Shown: piece after piece, positions 1 through 10,548 of the stretch
Layout: the number at the start of each line of letters is the position of its first letter
Numbering within the stretch: the stretch's first letter is position 1
Assembly (NCBI GenBank): GCA_905182035.1
Contig: CAJIZL010000024.1
Coordinates: 1 to 64,000, forward strand
Direction of reading: 5' to 3'
DNA: 64,000 bases
Origin: Oceanospirillaceae bacterium ASP10-02a
Lineage (GTDB): Bacteria > Pseudomonadota > Gammaproteobacteria > Pseudomonadales > Balneatricaceae
Position numbers and translations under genes: made by a program
Notes under the pieces: generated by a model
Database searches by the model: none
Told to the model about the DNA's origin: nothing
What the model saw: only the letters and a program-made list of their open reading frames with translations

Positions 1-7
1 CCAGATC

Positions 8-268
8 GTGGCCAATTCCGCTGGATCAAAGAAACGCGCTCGCCAGGCAGAAAAACGTCGCAGTCATAACGCAAGCCTGCGCTCCATGGCACGCACATAC
101 TTAAAGAAAGTTATCGCTGCTATTGAAACTGGTGACAAAGAAGCTGCCCAAGCCGCGTACGCAACTGCCGTATCTATCATGGACAAGAGTGTCTCTAAAG
201 GCATTTATACCATGAATAAAGCTGCTCGCCATAAGAGTCGTCTAAGTTCAAAAATCAAAGCTTTATAA
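8..268 (+). CDS. rpsT: 30S ribosomal protein S20
   Basis: Primary-binding protein of the 30S subunit that contacts 16S rRNA. The 86-residue product starts [18 protein letters not shown] and is Lys/Arg-rich and helical throughout, as S20 is (87 residues in E. coli). The start codon is GTG; E. coli rpsT also uses a non-ATG start (UUG), linked there to translational autoregulation. The ribosome-binding site lies outside the window. It is a single-gene unit followed at once by an intrinsic terminator. Confidence 0.97.
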   Translation: MANSAGSKKRARQAEKRRSHNASLRSMARTYLKKVIAAIETGDKEAAQAAYATAVSIMDKSVSKGIYTMNKAARHKSRLSSKIKAL

Positions 269-285
269 TTTATTATAAGGTTTAT

Positions 286-312
286 AAAAAACCGGCTAAG
301 GCTGGTTTTTTT
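286..312 (+). terminator. Rho-independent terminator of rpsT
   Basis: A short GC stem (AACCGGC pairing with GCTGGTT, one G-U pair, 4-nt loop TAAG) is followed by seven T residues, 18 nt after the rpsT stop codon. Confidence 0.85.
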
Positions 313-423
313 GTGCCCAAATTAGGCGTACAAAGATCACTTTAGGTAACCTGAGCTTACTTAGCCACCGGCATTTTATCACTCAAACTATTGCCTCAAC
401 TCAATTGATTCTTTGCCGCCCAA

Positions 424-464
424 TAGTTCTTCTATACCTTCAGCACCGTTACAGAGTCACTGGC

Positions 465-478
<14 letters not shown>
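424..478. repeat. 10-bp inverted repeat at the proB 3' end
   Basis: TAGTTCTTCT (424-433) and AGAAGAACTA (469-478) are perfect complements 35 nt apart. The right arm is inside the last codons of proB and the left arm is downstream. There is no T-run, so it is not a classical terminator; it may protect the mRNA 3' end. The rest of the gap 313-464 holds nothing recognisable. Confidence 0.5.
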
Positions 479-2841
<2,363 letters not shown>

Positions 2842-2907
2842 TCAGTAATATTTAAATTGCCACACATCTGACGTCCTGCGTTGTGGCATACCGCTCGTCC
2901 TGAGCAC

Positions 2908-2938
2908 AAAAAAGCCCCGCTAGGCGGGGCTCTTTTTA
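2908..2938 (-). terminator. terminator of rplU-rpmA (bidirectional shape)
   Basis: A perfect 8-bp stem AGCCCCGC/GCGGGGCT (2913-2920 with 2924-2931) with a 3-nt loop. On the minus strand it is followed by a run of T (A-run at 2908-2913 on plus). It lies about 35 nt after the rpmA stop. An A-rich flank on the other side would let it work in both directions. Confidence 0.9.
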
Positions 2939-2970
2939 AAGACCCCTAAGGCCTCTTCAGGTTCTTAGCC

Positions 2971-3228
2971 TTAAGCCGGTACGATAGTAACGAACTTACG
3001 GTTTTTAGGACCTTTAACTACAAACTTAACGGTGCCAGTTACTGTAGCAAACAAGGTGTGGTCTTTACCACAGCCTACATTTGTACCAGCGTGGAAGTGA
3101 GTTCCACGTTGACGAACTAGAATGTTACCCGCTGCAACAGCTTGACCGCCAAAGCGCTTCACGCCTAAGCGTTTCGACTCTGAATCGCGACCGTTACGAG
3201 TACTACCACCTGCTTTCTTATGAGCCAT
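2971..3228 (-). CDS. rpmA: 50S ribosomal protein L27
   Basis: L27 reaches into the peptidyl-transferase centre with its N-terminal tail. The 85-residue product begins [19 protein letters not shown], the diagnostic L27 start, and has the expected length. A strong AAGGAGAT lies just before ATG 3228. It follows rplU by 17 nt in the standard rplU-rpmA operon. Confidence 0.98.
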   Translation of the reverse strand: MAHKKAGGSTRNGRDSESKRLGVKRFGGQAVAAGNILVRQRGTHFHAGTNVGCGKDHTLFATVTGTVKFVVKGPKNRKFVTIVPA

Positions 3229-3245
3229 GGGTTATCTCCTTACGA

Positions 3246-3557
3246 TTAGGCACTAATGCCAGTAATCTTAACTTCGGTGAACCACTGACGATGACCCATC
3301 TGCTTCATGTGGTGCTTACGACGCTTGAACTTCATGATGCGGACTTTCTTGCCGCGACCGTGAGATACGATCTCTGCAGAAACATTAGCACCTTTAACAA
3401 CAGGGGCGCCGATCTTCACATCTTCACCGTTGACTACCAAAAGCACACGGTCAAAATCAACGTTAGCGCCGACTTCAATGTTCAGTTTTTCTAGCTTAAG
3501 GGTTTCACCCTCTTCTACACGGTGCTGCTTGCCACCGCTTACAATTACTGCGTACAT
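3246..3557 (-). CDS. rplU: 50S ribosomal protein L21
   Basis: L21 binds 23S rRNA in the 50S subunit. Choosing ATG 3557 ([17 protein letters not shown]) gives 103 residues, the E. coli length, with GGAGAAG 4-5 nt upstream. An open frame four codons longer has no support. It is the first gene of rplU-rpmA, behind a leader of about 120 nt that holds a terminator-like hairpin, so expression may be attenuated. Confidence 0.98.
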   Translation of the reverse strand: MYAVIVSGGKQHRVEEGETLKLEKLNIEVGANVDFDRVLLVVNGEDVKIGAPVVKGANVSAEIVSHGRGKKVRIMKFKRRKHHMKQMGHRQWFTEVKITGISA

Positions 3558-3590
3558 ACACTTCTCCAATATGTGCTGATCCGGCTACTA

Positions 3591-3624
3591 AAAAAAGGCC
3601 TGCTGCTAATAGCATTTTAAGGCC
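3591..3624 (-). promoter_or_regulatory. terminator-like hairpin in the rplU leader (possible attenuator)
   Basis: Read on the minus strand: GGCCT (3624-3620) pairs with AGGCC (3601-3597), with an inner TGCT/AGCA stem, and is followed directly by six T (3596-3591). It sits between the predicted rplU promoter and the rplU Shine-Dalgarno. The upstream neighbour ispB is divergent, so no upstream transcript needs ending here. This suggests attenuation of the operon, but function is inferred from shape alone. Confidence 0.55.
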
Positions 3625-3687
3625 CACAAGTGGTTCTTAAAAGTGCCATATGACAGGGAGCAAGTTGGACCAGTCACAGGGGGCGTA

Positions 3688-3716
3688 ATATTACGCTAAC
3701 TCACACCCATTCACAA
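3688..3716 (-). promoter_or_regulatory. sigma70 promoter of rplU-rpmA
   Basis: On the minus strand a -35 TTGTGA (3716-3711) and a -10 TAATAT (3693-3688) are 17 bp apart. The expected start near 3681 gives a leader of about 120 nt before rplU. Confidence 0.65.
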
Positions 3717-3818
3717 GCACATAAGGGCAGTATATTAAGGGTTTTTAGTGGCAGCTTGCAGATACTTAAAGCCATGTAAAAAGCCGTTAGAATACTGCAC
3801 CTGCACTTGGCGCTTTCC

Positions 3819-3847
3819 TTGACACTTGAGCTCTAGCTCACTAGCAT
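3819..3847 (+). promoter_or_regulatory. candidate sigma70 promoter of ispB
   Basis: A consensus -35 TTGACA (3819-3824) is followed after 17 bp by TAGCAT (3842-3847, 4 of 6). The start would be about 33 nt before the ispB ATG. The 329-bp gap 3558-3886 thus holds two divergent promoters and the rplU leader; no further gene is seen. Confidence 0.5.
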
Positions 3848-3886
3848 GGCGCACTTAACTTTCTAACATTCGATTCCGCATAACCT

Positions 3887-4855
3887 ATGCAGGCTACCGA
3901 CCTATACTCTTCAGTAAGAGACGACTTCACAGCCGTTGATGCTGCCATTATTGAGCACCTTAGCTCACAAGTTCCGCTAGTGGAAAAAATTGGCCAATAC
4001 ATCATAGAAAGCGGTGGTAAGCGCCTACGGCCACTATTAGTATTACTGGCCGCACGGGCCTGTGGTTACCAACAAGACCAACATATCACCCTTGCTGCAG
4101 TCGTTGAGTTCATCCACACTGCCACATTACTGCACGATGACGTGGTGGATACTTCTGATCTGCGGCGTGGCAAACCTACCGCTAATAATAAGTGGGGCAA
4201 CTCCTCTAGCGTGCTCGTGGGGGATTTTTTATATTCTCGCGCCTTTCAAATGTTGGTCTCCATTGGCCAAGTTGATGTCATGGATACCTTATCGAACGCT
4301 ACTAACGTCATCGCAGAAGGTGAAGTACTACAACTACTTAACGCCAAAAACCCAGACGTAAGCGAAGCCGACTATCTACACGTAATTCTTGGCAAAACAG
4401 CCATGCTATTCGAAGCAGCAAGCCATACAGGTGCTCAACTAGCTAAAGCCAACACCGAACAAGCAGACGCCTTGCGACGCTTTGGCCGACATCTTGGTAT
4501 CGCATTTCAGCTAATAGATGACCTAATGGATTACGCTGGCGACCAAGCCACCATGGGCAAAAATGTAGGTGATGACTTAGCCGAAGGCAAACCCACCTTG
4601 CCACTTATTCATGCTATGGCCCATGCCACAGACGATGAACGCAAACTCATTCGCAAAGCTATTAGACAAGGCAGCTGCGAACACATTATCGAAATCCAAT
4701 CTATTCTCAGCCGCTGTGGTTCCTTGAACTATACCCACGCTAGAGCCTGCCAAGAAACCCAAGACGCCTTAACTTGCCTTGAATCACTTAATGATTCGCC
4801 CTATAAAACATCCTTAGCTGATTTATGCACCCTAGCCTTAACCCGACAAAACTAA
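3887..4855 (+). CDS. ispB: octaprenyl diphosphate synthase
   Basis: Trans-prenyltransferase that extends FPP with IPP to make the ubiquinone side chain. The 322-residue product has both aspartate-rich Mg-PPi motifs, DDVVD at 84-88 followed by RRGKPT, and DDLMD at about 211-215, plus the GGKRLRP substrate loop near residue 43. Length and position next to rplU-rpmA match E. coli. It needs IPP, which matters because MEP-pathway genes are missing from their normal loci in this window. Chain length (C40, C45) cannot be read with certainty. Confidence 0.95.
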   Translation: MQATDLYSSVRDDFTAVDAAIIEHLSSQVPLVEKIGQYIIESGGKRLRPLLVLLAARACGYQQDQHITLAAVVEFIHTATLLHDDVVDTSDLRRGKPTANNKWGNSSSVLVGDFLYSRAFQMLVSIGQVDVMDTLSNATNVIAEGEVLQLLNAKNPDVSEADYLHVILGKTAMLFEAASHTGAQLAKANTEQADALRRFGRHLGIAFQLIDDLMDYAGDQATMGKNVGDDLAEGKPTLPLIHAMAHATDDERKLIRKAIRQGSCEHIIEIQSILSRCGSLNYTHARACQETQDALTCLESLNDSPYKTSLADLCTLALTRQN

Positions 4856-4867
4856 TAATGCTATAAT
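4838..4867 (+). promoter_or_regulatory. promoter of fabA-fabB
   Basis: A perfect -10 TATAAT (4862-4867) has a weak -35 TTAACC (4838-4843) 18 bp upstream, straddling the ispB end. Between promoter and fabA there is a direct repeat AGTTACCA (4893-4900 and 4918-4925) that could be a regulator site. No clear FadR or FabR palindrome was recognised. Confidence 0.5.
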
Positions 4868-4940
4868 GCTGTTCTAGTTAGTTATTATCCCTAGTTACCA
4901 AACAGTACTACCTACAAAGTTACCATACGGAAATATAATC

Positions 4941-5456
4941 ATGAGCAGACCCTCTTCCTTTAACCGTGACGAATTATTGTCCTGCGGCAATGGCGAAATG
5001 TTCGGCTTAGGCAATGCACGCCTACCCGTTGGCAACATGCTTATGATGGATCGTATTACTCACATTTCTGAAACTGGGGGCAGTAACGATAAAGGTCAAA
5101 TTATTGCAGAGTTGGATATTCATCCAGGCCTATGGTTCTTTGATTGCCACTTCCCAACTGATCCAGTAATGCCAGGCTGCCTAGGTTTAGACGCTATGTG
5201 GCAGATCGTTGGGTTTTACCTTGGTTGGAAAGGCAACGAAGGCCGCGGCCGTGCTTTAGGTTGTGGCGAAGTTAAGTTTTTTGGCCAAGTGTTACCCACT
5301 GCTAAAAAAGTAACCTACAAAATTGATATCACTCGCTGCATTGAGCGCAAATTAGTGATGGGTATTGCCAACGCCAGTATGGAAGTGGATGGCAGAGAAA
5401 TCTACACCGCCAAAGATTTACGTGTTGGATTGTTTACCAGTACAGACGATTTTTAA
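4941..5456 (+). CDS. fabA: 3-hydroxydecanoyl-ACP dehydratase/isomerase
   Basis: Dehydrates 3-hydroxydecanoyl-ACP and isomerises trans-2 to cis-3-decenoyl-ACP, the branch point of anaerobic unsaturated fatty acid synthesis. The 171-residue hot-dog protein has catalytic His70 ([12 protein letters not shown]) and Asp84 (LGLDAMWQ), the same numbers as E. coli FabA. It has the usual length and lies 54 nt upstream of fabB, as in Pseudomonas, where fabAB form an operon. Confidence 0.98.
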   Translation: MSRPSSFNRDELLSCGNGEMFGLGNARLPVGNMLMMDRITHISETGGSNDKGQIIAELDIHPGLWFFDCHFPTDPVMPGCLGLDAMWQIVGFYLGWKGNEGRGRALGCGEVKFFGQVLPTAKKVTYKIDITRCIERKLVMGIANASMEVDGREIYTAKDLRVGLFTSTDDF

Positions 5457-5510
5457 GCTATTAATGACGCCTAAGGCACATTATCTAACTGCACATTAAC
5501 GAGGTCTATT

Positions 5511-6725
5511 ATGCGACGTGTTGTCGTTACCGGATTAGGAATTGTATCTTGCATTGGACACAATCAAGAGGAAGTTTTAGCATCCCTGCAAGCAGGTAAA
5601 TCAGGTATTAGCTTTCAACCTGAATACCAAGAAATGGGATTCAAAAGCCACATAGCAGGCAGTGTCGATATTGACTTTGCGAGCTTAATTGACCGCAAAT
5701 TAATGCGTTTTATGGGTGATGCCGCTGCGTACGCCTATTTATCCATGCAACAGGCTATTGCCGACTCTGGCTTAACAGAAGATCAGGTGTCTAACCCGCG
5801 TACTGGATTGATTGCTGGCTCTGGCGGCGCCTCTAACGGCAATGTTGTAGAAGCCGCCGATGGCATGCGTGAAAAAGGCCTACGCCGTGTAGGTCCTTAC
5901 CGGGTTACCCGCACCATGGCCAGCACCGTATCTGCCTGTTTAGCGACACCTTTTAAAATCAAGGGTTGTAACTACTCCATTACTTCTGCCTGTTCCACCA
6001 GCGCCCACTGCATTGGCAACGCCATGGAACAGATCCAGCTCAACAAACAAGATGTCGTTTTTGCTGGTGGCGGTGAAGAACTGCACTGGAGCCAAAGTGT
6101 GTTGTTTGATGCCATGGGTGCATTGTCTAGCAAGTACAACGAAACACCGACAAAAGCTTCCCGCGCTTACGATGCTCACCGTGATGGATTTGTTATCTCA
6201 GGCGGCGGCGGTATGCTAGTACTAGAAGAACTAGAACATGCCAAGGCTCGCGGCGCAAAAATCTATGCAGAACTAGTTGGCTACGGTGCCACTTCAGATG
6301 GCTATGATATGGTTTCACCTTCTGGTGAAGGCGCGATGCGCTGTATGCAACAAGCCATGAGCACTATGGACAAACCTATTGATTACATCAATGCCCATGG
6401 CACCAGCACACCAGCTGGTGACATACAGGAACTCAAGGCAGTGAAATCTGTATTTGGTGACAGCTGCCCGCCAATTACTTCTACTAAATCACTCACAGGC
6501 CACTCTTTGGGCGCTGCAGGTGTGCAAGAAGCGATATACAGCCTGTTAATGCAGGCCAATAACTTTATTGCAGCTTCTGCCAACATAGACGAATTAGATG
6601 AAGGTGCCAACGGCATGCCTGTTATTACCAAGAAGCAGAACAATGTGGCATTAACCACTGTAATGTCTAACAGCTTTGGTTTTGGTGGTACTAACGCCAG
6701 TTTGGTGTTTACTAAGTACGTTTAA
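5511..6725 (+). CDS. fabB: 3-oxoacyl-ACP synthase I
   Basis: Condensing enzyme that elongates acyl-ACP with malonyl-ACP, including the cis-3-decenoyl product of FabA. The 404-residue thiolase-fold protein has the Cys-His-His triad: C161 ([10 protein letters not shown]), H296 ([11 protein letters not shown]) and H331 ([10 protein letters not shown]), two lower than in E. coli FabB. GAGG precedes ATG 5511. It forms an operon with fabA. Confidence 0.98.
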   Translation: MRRVVVTGLGIVSCIGHNQEEVLASLQAGKSGISFQPEYQEMGFKSHIAGSVDIDFASLIDRKLMRFMGDAAAYAYLSMQQAIADSGLTEDQVSNPRTGLIAGSGGASNGNVVEAADGMREKGLRRVGPYRVTRTMASTVSACLATPFKIKGCNYSITSACSTSAHCIGNAMEQIQLNKQDVVFAGGGEELHWSQSVLFDAMGALSSKYNETPTKASRAYDAHRDGFVISGGGGMLVLEELEHAKARGAKIYAELVGYGATSDGYDMVSPSGEGAMRCMQQAMSTMDKPIDYINAHGTSTPAGDIQELKAVKSVFGDSCPPITSTKSLTGHSLGAAGVQEAIYSLLMQANNFIAASANIDELDEGANGMPVITKKQNNVALTTVMSNSFGFGGTNASLVFTKYV

Positions 6726-6739
6726 AATAATGGGTTTTA

Positions 6740-6773
6740 GTTTGCAGTTTGCAGACAACTACAAGCTGCAAAC
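6740..6773. repeat. inverted repeat between convergent fabB and plsC-like gene
   Basis: GTTTGCAG occurs twice in tandem (6740-6747, 6747-6754), and its complement CTGCAAAC lies at 6766-6773, giving an 8-bp stem with an 11-nt loop. It sits in the 62-bp gap between convergent genes and might end transcription from both, but there is no T-run. Confidence 0.4.
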
Positions 6774-6787
6774 ACTGAATCTATTAA

Positions 6788-7495
6788 CTAAGAAATCTCT
6801 GCTAAATTCTCTGTCATCCAACCAACCATCTGTTCGTGCATCTCTTTTGTAGGTGCATCAGGGCTAATTGGCTGGCCAATTCTCACTTCAACTTTACCAG
6901 CCTGCTTCAGCCATTTGCGCGGTGTAGACAAGCGCCCACTATTTTGCACGATAGGCAGTATTGGCACGCCAGCTTGGTGAGCCAACATGGCAGCCCCTTT
7001 GGTGCAGGAGCCTAATCGTCCCGGAGGACAGCGCGTGCCTTCAGGGAAAATAACCACAGAAATACCTGCATTCAAACGCTCACAACCCTGCTGGGAAAGC
7101 TGTTTCAGTGCATTGGTTTTGCGTTTACGATCTATGGCAATGGGGTTAAGCATAGCTAAAGCCCAGCCAAAAAATGGAATGTATAACAGTTCACGCTTCA
7201 GTACCGTACTTACCGGCAAACCCATGGTCAAAAGATAAAATGTTTCCCAATCACTCTGGTGGTTGCACGCCACAACCAAGGGCTGATCTTTAGGTATATT
7301 GTCTAAGCCTTTTATGTCAAAACTCACACCACACGTTATATTCATCCACTGCAGTACGCAGCGATTGCAATAACCAACAAACTTAAATCTAAGACGCCGC
7401 TTTACAAGAGGGGAAGTAACCACCAACAGTGTTGAAGCAACAATGGAAATAACGCCTAAACCGATATAAAAGAGTACCGCTCTAATAAATAAAAT
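6788..7495 (-). CDS. 1-acyl-sn-glycerol-3-phosphate acyltransferase (PlsC type), AUU start proposed
   Basis: Transfers an acyl chain to lysophosphatidate, giving phosphatidate; inner membrane. Block I is NHQSDWET (H-x4-E, the variant of some PlsC/NlaB-like enzymes instead of H-x4-D) and block III is FPEGTR. The first ATG/GTG/TTG candidates lie at 7426 or later and would cut off a hydrophobic N-terminal helix (FIRAVLFYIGLGVISIVAS). That helix is in frame after an ATT codon at 7495, with GGGAGG 8 nt upstream, overlapping the end of moaD. That start gives 235 residues, a normal PlsC length with its membrane anchor. The family call is firm; the start is inference. Confidence 0.85.
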   Translation of the reverse strand: MLFIRAVLFYIGLGVISIVASTLLVVTSPLVKRRLRFKFVGYCNRCVLQWMNITCGVSFDIKGLDNIPKDQPLVVACNHQSDWETFYLLTMGLPVSTVLKRELLYIPFFGWALAMLNPIAIDRKRKTNALKQLSQQGCERLNAGISVVIFPEGTRCPPGRLGSCTKGAAMLAHQAGVPILPIVQNSGRLSTPRKWLKQAGKVEVRIGQPISPDAPTKEMHEQMVGWMTENLAEIS

Positions 7496-7499
7496 ACGT

Positions 7500-7748
7500 T
7501 TAGCCTCCCGTTACTGGTGGGAAAAATGCCACTTCTGAAGATCTTGACACCACCGTCTCTGCCTTAGCCATGATTTGATCTACTGCAACTAGTAAGGTTT
7601 CATTGTTAAGATCGTGAGCCCAATGGGGGTGGGTTTGTATCATACCCTCCAGCAACTGTGACACTGTCACATTAAACTCTATAGAGACCTCAGTACCAGC
7701 AACGCCAAGCTGTTCTTTAAGCTGTCCAAAAAAAAGCACCTTAATCAT
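7500..7748 (-). CDS. moaD: molybdopterin synthase small subunit (sulfur carrier)
   Basis: Ubiquitin-like sulfur carrier of molybdopterin synthase. The 82-residue product begins [12 protein letters not shown] and ends in the obligatory Gly-Gly (FFPPVTGG), which is adenylated and thiocarboxylated. It overlaps moaC by 4 nt (ATGA). Its partner moaE is not in the window, so the large subunit must be elsewhere. The stop codon is followed within a few nt by the proposed start of the plsC-like gene. Confidence 0.94.
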   Translation of the reverse strand: MIKVLFFGQLKEQLGVAGTEVSIEFNVTVSQLLEGMIQTHPHWAHDLNNETLLVAVDQIMAKAETVVSRSSEVAFFPPVTGG

Positions 7749-8242
7749 GCATTACCTACCACTGAGGCATCCGCCACCCAATGGCCACTTTTACCACCTT
7801 GTTTTTCCATCACTCGTAATCCAGTAATTGTCATACCACGGTCAACGGCTTTACACATATCATAGAGCGTTAGAGCTGCAGTAGAAGCTGCACACAAGGC
7901 TTCCATTTCTACACCTGTGCGGCCATTAAGCTTGCACATGGTATCAATGCGAACACGATTCAGTTCCAGTTCTGGCGTCAACTCTACACTGACCTTAGAT
8001 AACATAAGAGGATGACACAGGGGAATTAAGTCACTGCACTTTTTTGCTGCTTGAATACCCGCTATACGCGCCACGGCCAACACATCGCCTTTTTTATGTT
8101 TCCCATGGGTAATTAATGCCAAGGTTGTTGGCAACATTTCCACAAAGGCTTCGGCCCGAGCCACACGGGTGGTGATGTCTTTTTCAGATACATCTACCAT
8201 GTGAGCATGACCTTGGCTGTCTAAATGAGTCAATTGTGACAT
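7745..8242 (-). CDS. moaC: cyclic pyranopterin monophosphate synthase
   Basis: Converts the MoaA product (3',8-cyclo-GTP) into cyclic pyranopterin monophosphate. The 165-residue protein shows the MoaC signatures [27 protein letters not shown] and [26 protein letters not shown] with the catalytic lysine region. It has normal length, and an AAGGAT lies upstream of ATG 8242. It follows the acyltransferase gene by 15 nt. Confidence 0.97.
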   Translation of the reverse strand: MSQLTHLDSQGHAHMVDVSEKDITTRVARAEAFVEMLPTTLALITHGKHKKGDVLAVARIAGIQAAKKCSDLIPLCHPLMLSKVSVELTPELELNRVRIDTMCKLNGRTGVEMEALCAASTAALTLYDMCKAVDRGMTITGLRVMEKQGGKSGHWVADASVVGNA

Positions 8243-8257
8243 AAAGTGGGGTTATCC

Positions 8258-9385
8258 TTAGCCTGCTACTGCGGCATTAAATTGTTGTTGGCGCAACACT
8301 GGATTGACATACATAGCTAGTGCATATTCTTTTTGCTTGACCGTAAGATCTGCAAAGCGCTGTTGCAAGGCATCTATAGATGGATGGGGTTTTCCCATAG
8401 TCATTGCATGAGCTGCCATGTTAGTGCCATGCAATTGGTAGTTCTTAGCAATACTTGAATCTATGGCGATGGAAATTTCTTCTGGCGTATTAAACTGACC
8501 TTCCAAGGGTTCACCGAAGACAACATGAACTTTACCTTTATAACCCACAATGCCCTTAACAATGCTTTTCATATCTTCAAATTTAGCTTTAACGTATTCA
8601 CCACTGCTCGCCAAAGCTTCCAATTCACAAGCTTTAGCTTTGTCGCAAGGGTCAAATTCATAGGCAATAGACACGGGTACTATGTGCAAACTGTTAATAT
8701 AGTCTGCGTAACTTTGGCCTGATTTCTTCTTACTCATATAGAGCATTTTCATCACTGCGGCATCAGTCGCGTCAATCCCATCTTTGGCACGGCCTTCTCG
8801 CTGAGCGATCCAAATATTGTGTCCCGCATGTACAGAATGATCGATATAAGTCGACAAATCCATATAGGCTTTCACTTTTTCACGCACTCCAATTGCGGAG
8901 CGCTTAACCACAAAACTTTTATTTAAGCGCATAATGTCGCTTACATAAGGTTTTTGCAAAAGATTATCACCAATAGCTACACGAGCTGTTTCCAAACCTT
9001 GTTGATCTAAACCATAACTCACCAAGGCCGGGTCCATAGTGATATCTCGGTGGTTAGAGATAAACAAATAACCTCTACCTGGTTGTAGTTTATCCAGTCC
9101 ACTATAGGTTAATTTCGACACGGTACGCCTAAGCATTTTCCCCATATATTTGGCTATCATCTTTTGCCATGAAGCCACATCTGTAACGTGCCTAAATTCT
9201 CGCTTGAGCGCCCATTGGATGAGAGGATTTAAAGCAGGGCCCAAAAGTGCTTTTAAACGAGGAAATTTAAAGCGCCCCAATACATCCAGCAGCTCTTTGT
9301 TATTCACAAGTGCATCTATTACCGGCCTAACTTCTTCGTCGTTATAGGGTCTAATATCATGAAACGGATCAATGTTGTTGGTCAT
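8258..9385 (-). CDS. glycerol-acyltransferase family protein inside the moa cluster
   Basis: A 375-residue PF01553-type acyltransferase resembling a family annotated as glycerol or 1-acyl-glycerol-3-phosphate acyltransferase in Pseudomonas relatives. Motifs: ISNHRDITMD (catalytic His, but the acidic residue sits one position later than in H-x4-D), VKRS near residue 162, and QREGRAKDG in place of FPEGTR. Residues 1-80 form an extra N-terminal domain (DIRPYNDEEV). No clear membrane span is seen, so it is probably peripheral. It lies between moaA and moaC, 15-16 nt from each, so it is co-transcribed. The acyl acceptor is not known from sequence. Confidence 0.75.
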   Translation of the reverse strand: MTNNIDPFHDIRPYNDEEVRPVIDALVNNKELLDVLGRFKFPRLKALLGPALNPLIQWALKREFRHVTDVASWQKMIAKYMGKMLRRTVSKLTYSGLDKLQPGRGYLFISNHRDITMDPALVSYGLDQQGLETARVAIGDNLLQKPYVSDIMRLNKSFVVKRSAIGVREKVKAYMDLSTYIDHSVHAGHNIWIAQREGRAKDGIDATDAAVMKMLYMSKKKSGQSYADYINSLHIVPVSIAYEFDPCDKAKACELEALASSGEYVKAKFEDMKSIVKGIVGYKGKVHVVFGEPLEGQFNTPEEISIAIDSSIAKNYQLHGTNMAAHAMTMGKPHPSIDALQQRFADLTVKQKEYALAMYVNPVLRQQQFNAAVAG

Positions 9386-9401
9386 GTTTATGTAATTCTT
9401 A

Positions 9402-10394
9402 TTATCCGCCAGTGGCGTTCATAAATCGGAGGATTTGCGGCTTCTCGTGCAAATCAAAATAGTGTTTTTCAGGTTTCAGTGCCATAGATGCAATAATGGC
9501 TTGTTTTAAAGGTGCTACTTGCCCAGGCTGGCCACGCAGTATTGGCATAAGATCGACGCTGTGTTCATTGCCTAAACATAACAACAAACGCCCCTCTACA
9601 GTCACCCTTACACGGTTACAGTCACCACAAAAGTTATGGCTATGGGGAGAGATAAAACCAATCCGAGTGTCATGATTTGGCATACTGTAGTAGCGTGATG
9701 GTCCTGCAGTTTTTTGAGGGTGATGAATTAATGGGTAACGTTGTTCTATGATTTCACGCACATCGTCACTGGAACAATAAGTAATGGCGCGATCATGACT
9801 TTCGATTATACCTAGAGGCATTTCCTCGATAAATGCAATATCAATACCTTTATCTCGAGCAAACTCAACCAAGTCGAGCACTTCATCATCGTTACTACCG
9901 CGCATCACCACCGCATTAATTTTTATCCGCTCAAAACCTTCTTCAATAGCCGCATTAATACCCTGCAAAACCTGTGGCAATTTTCCAGTGCGCGTCATTA
10001 CTTTAAACTTGGCTTCATCTAAAGAGTCTAGACTTACATTTAAGCGTTTTACGCCCGCATCTTTAAGGGCTTTGGCATAACGCACTAATTGAGAACCATT
10101 GGTGGTGATCAGCAGTTCATCTAGTCCCTCAATGCGGCCTATTTTATGTAAATTATCGACCAAACCTCTACGAACTAGCGGCTCTCCTCCCGTTAAACGG
10201 ATTCGGTTCACCCCCAACTCCACAAACGCACGGGCAACAAGCTCAATTTCTTCGATACTCATAATGCTTTCGCGAGGCAAAAAAGTCATTTCTTCTGCCA
10301 TACAATAAACACACCGAAAGTCACAGCGGTCGGTAACGGAAATACGCACGTAATCGACTTGGCGTCCAAAATCGTCTATTAGCTGATGTTGCAT
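9402..10394 (-). CDS. moaA: GTP 3',8-cyclase
   Basis: Radical-SAM enzyme that makes 3',8-cyclo-GTP, the first step of molybdenum cofactor synthesis. With ATG 10394 it has 330 residues; the N-terminal cluster is C24-x3-C28-x2-C31 (CDFRCVYC). The C-terminal cluster cysteines are in [21 protein letters not shown], and the C-terminus ends in the conserved Gly-Gly. A TTG 12 codons upstream is in frame but has no ribosome-binding site. It heads the moaA/acyltransferase/moaC/moaD/plsC cluster. No Moco riboswitch was recognised in the 154-bp upstream gap. Confidence 0.96.
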   Translation of the reverse strand: MQHQLIDDFGRQVDYVRISVTDRCDFRCVYCMAEEMTFLPRESIMSIEEIELVARAFVELGVNRIRLTGGEPLVRRGLVDNLHKIGRIEGLDELLITTNGSQLVRYAKALKDAGVKRLNVSLDSLDEAKFKVMTRTGKLPQVLQGINAAIEEGFERIKINAVVMRGSNDDEVLDLVEFARDKGIDIAFIEEMPLGIIESHDRAITYCSSDDVREIIEQRYPLIHHPQKTAGPSRYYSMPNHDTRIGFISPHSHNFCGDCNRVRVTVEGRLLLCLGNEHSVDLMPILRGQPGQVAPLKQAIIASMALKPEKHYFDLHEKPQILRFMNATGG

Positions 10395-10548
10395 AGGTTC
10401 ACTCTTGGCCACACTGAATGGCCGCTTCAAAATTTAATTACGAGACATTATACCCGCCCTTGCCCATCTCTTCTAACTTAGCCACAAATCTTTTTCGATT
10501 ACTCCGGATTTTAGTCGTGGTTGGGGGCTGTTAGGAAGGATTATTAAT

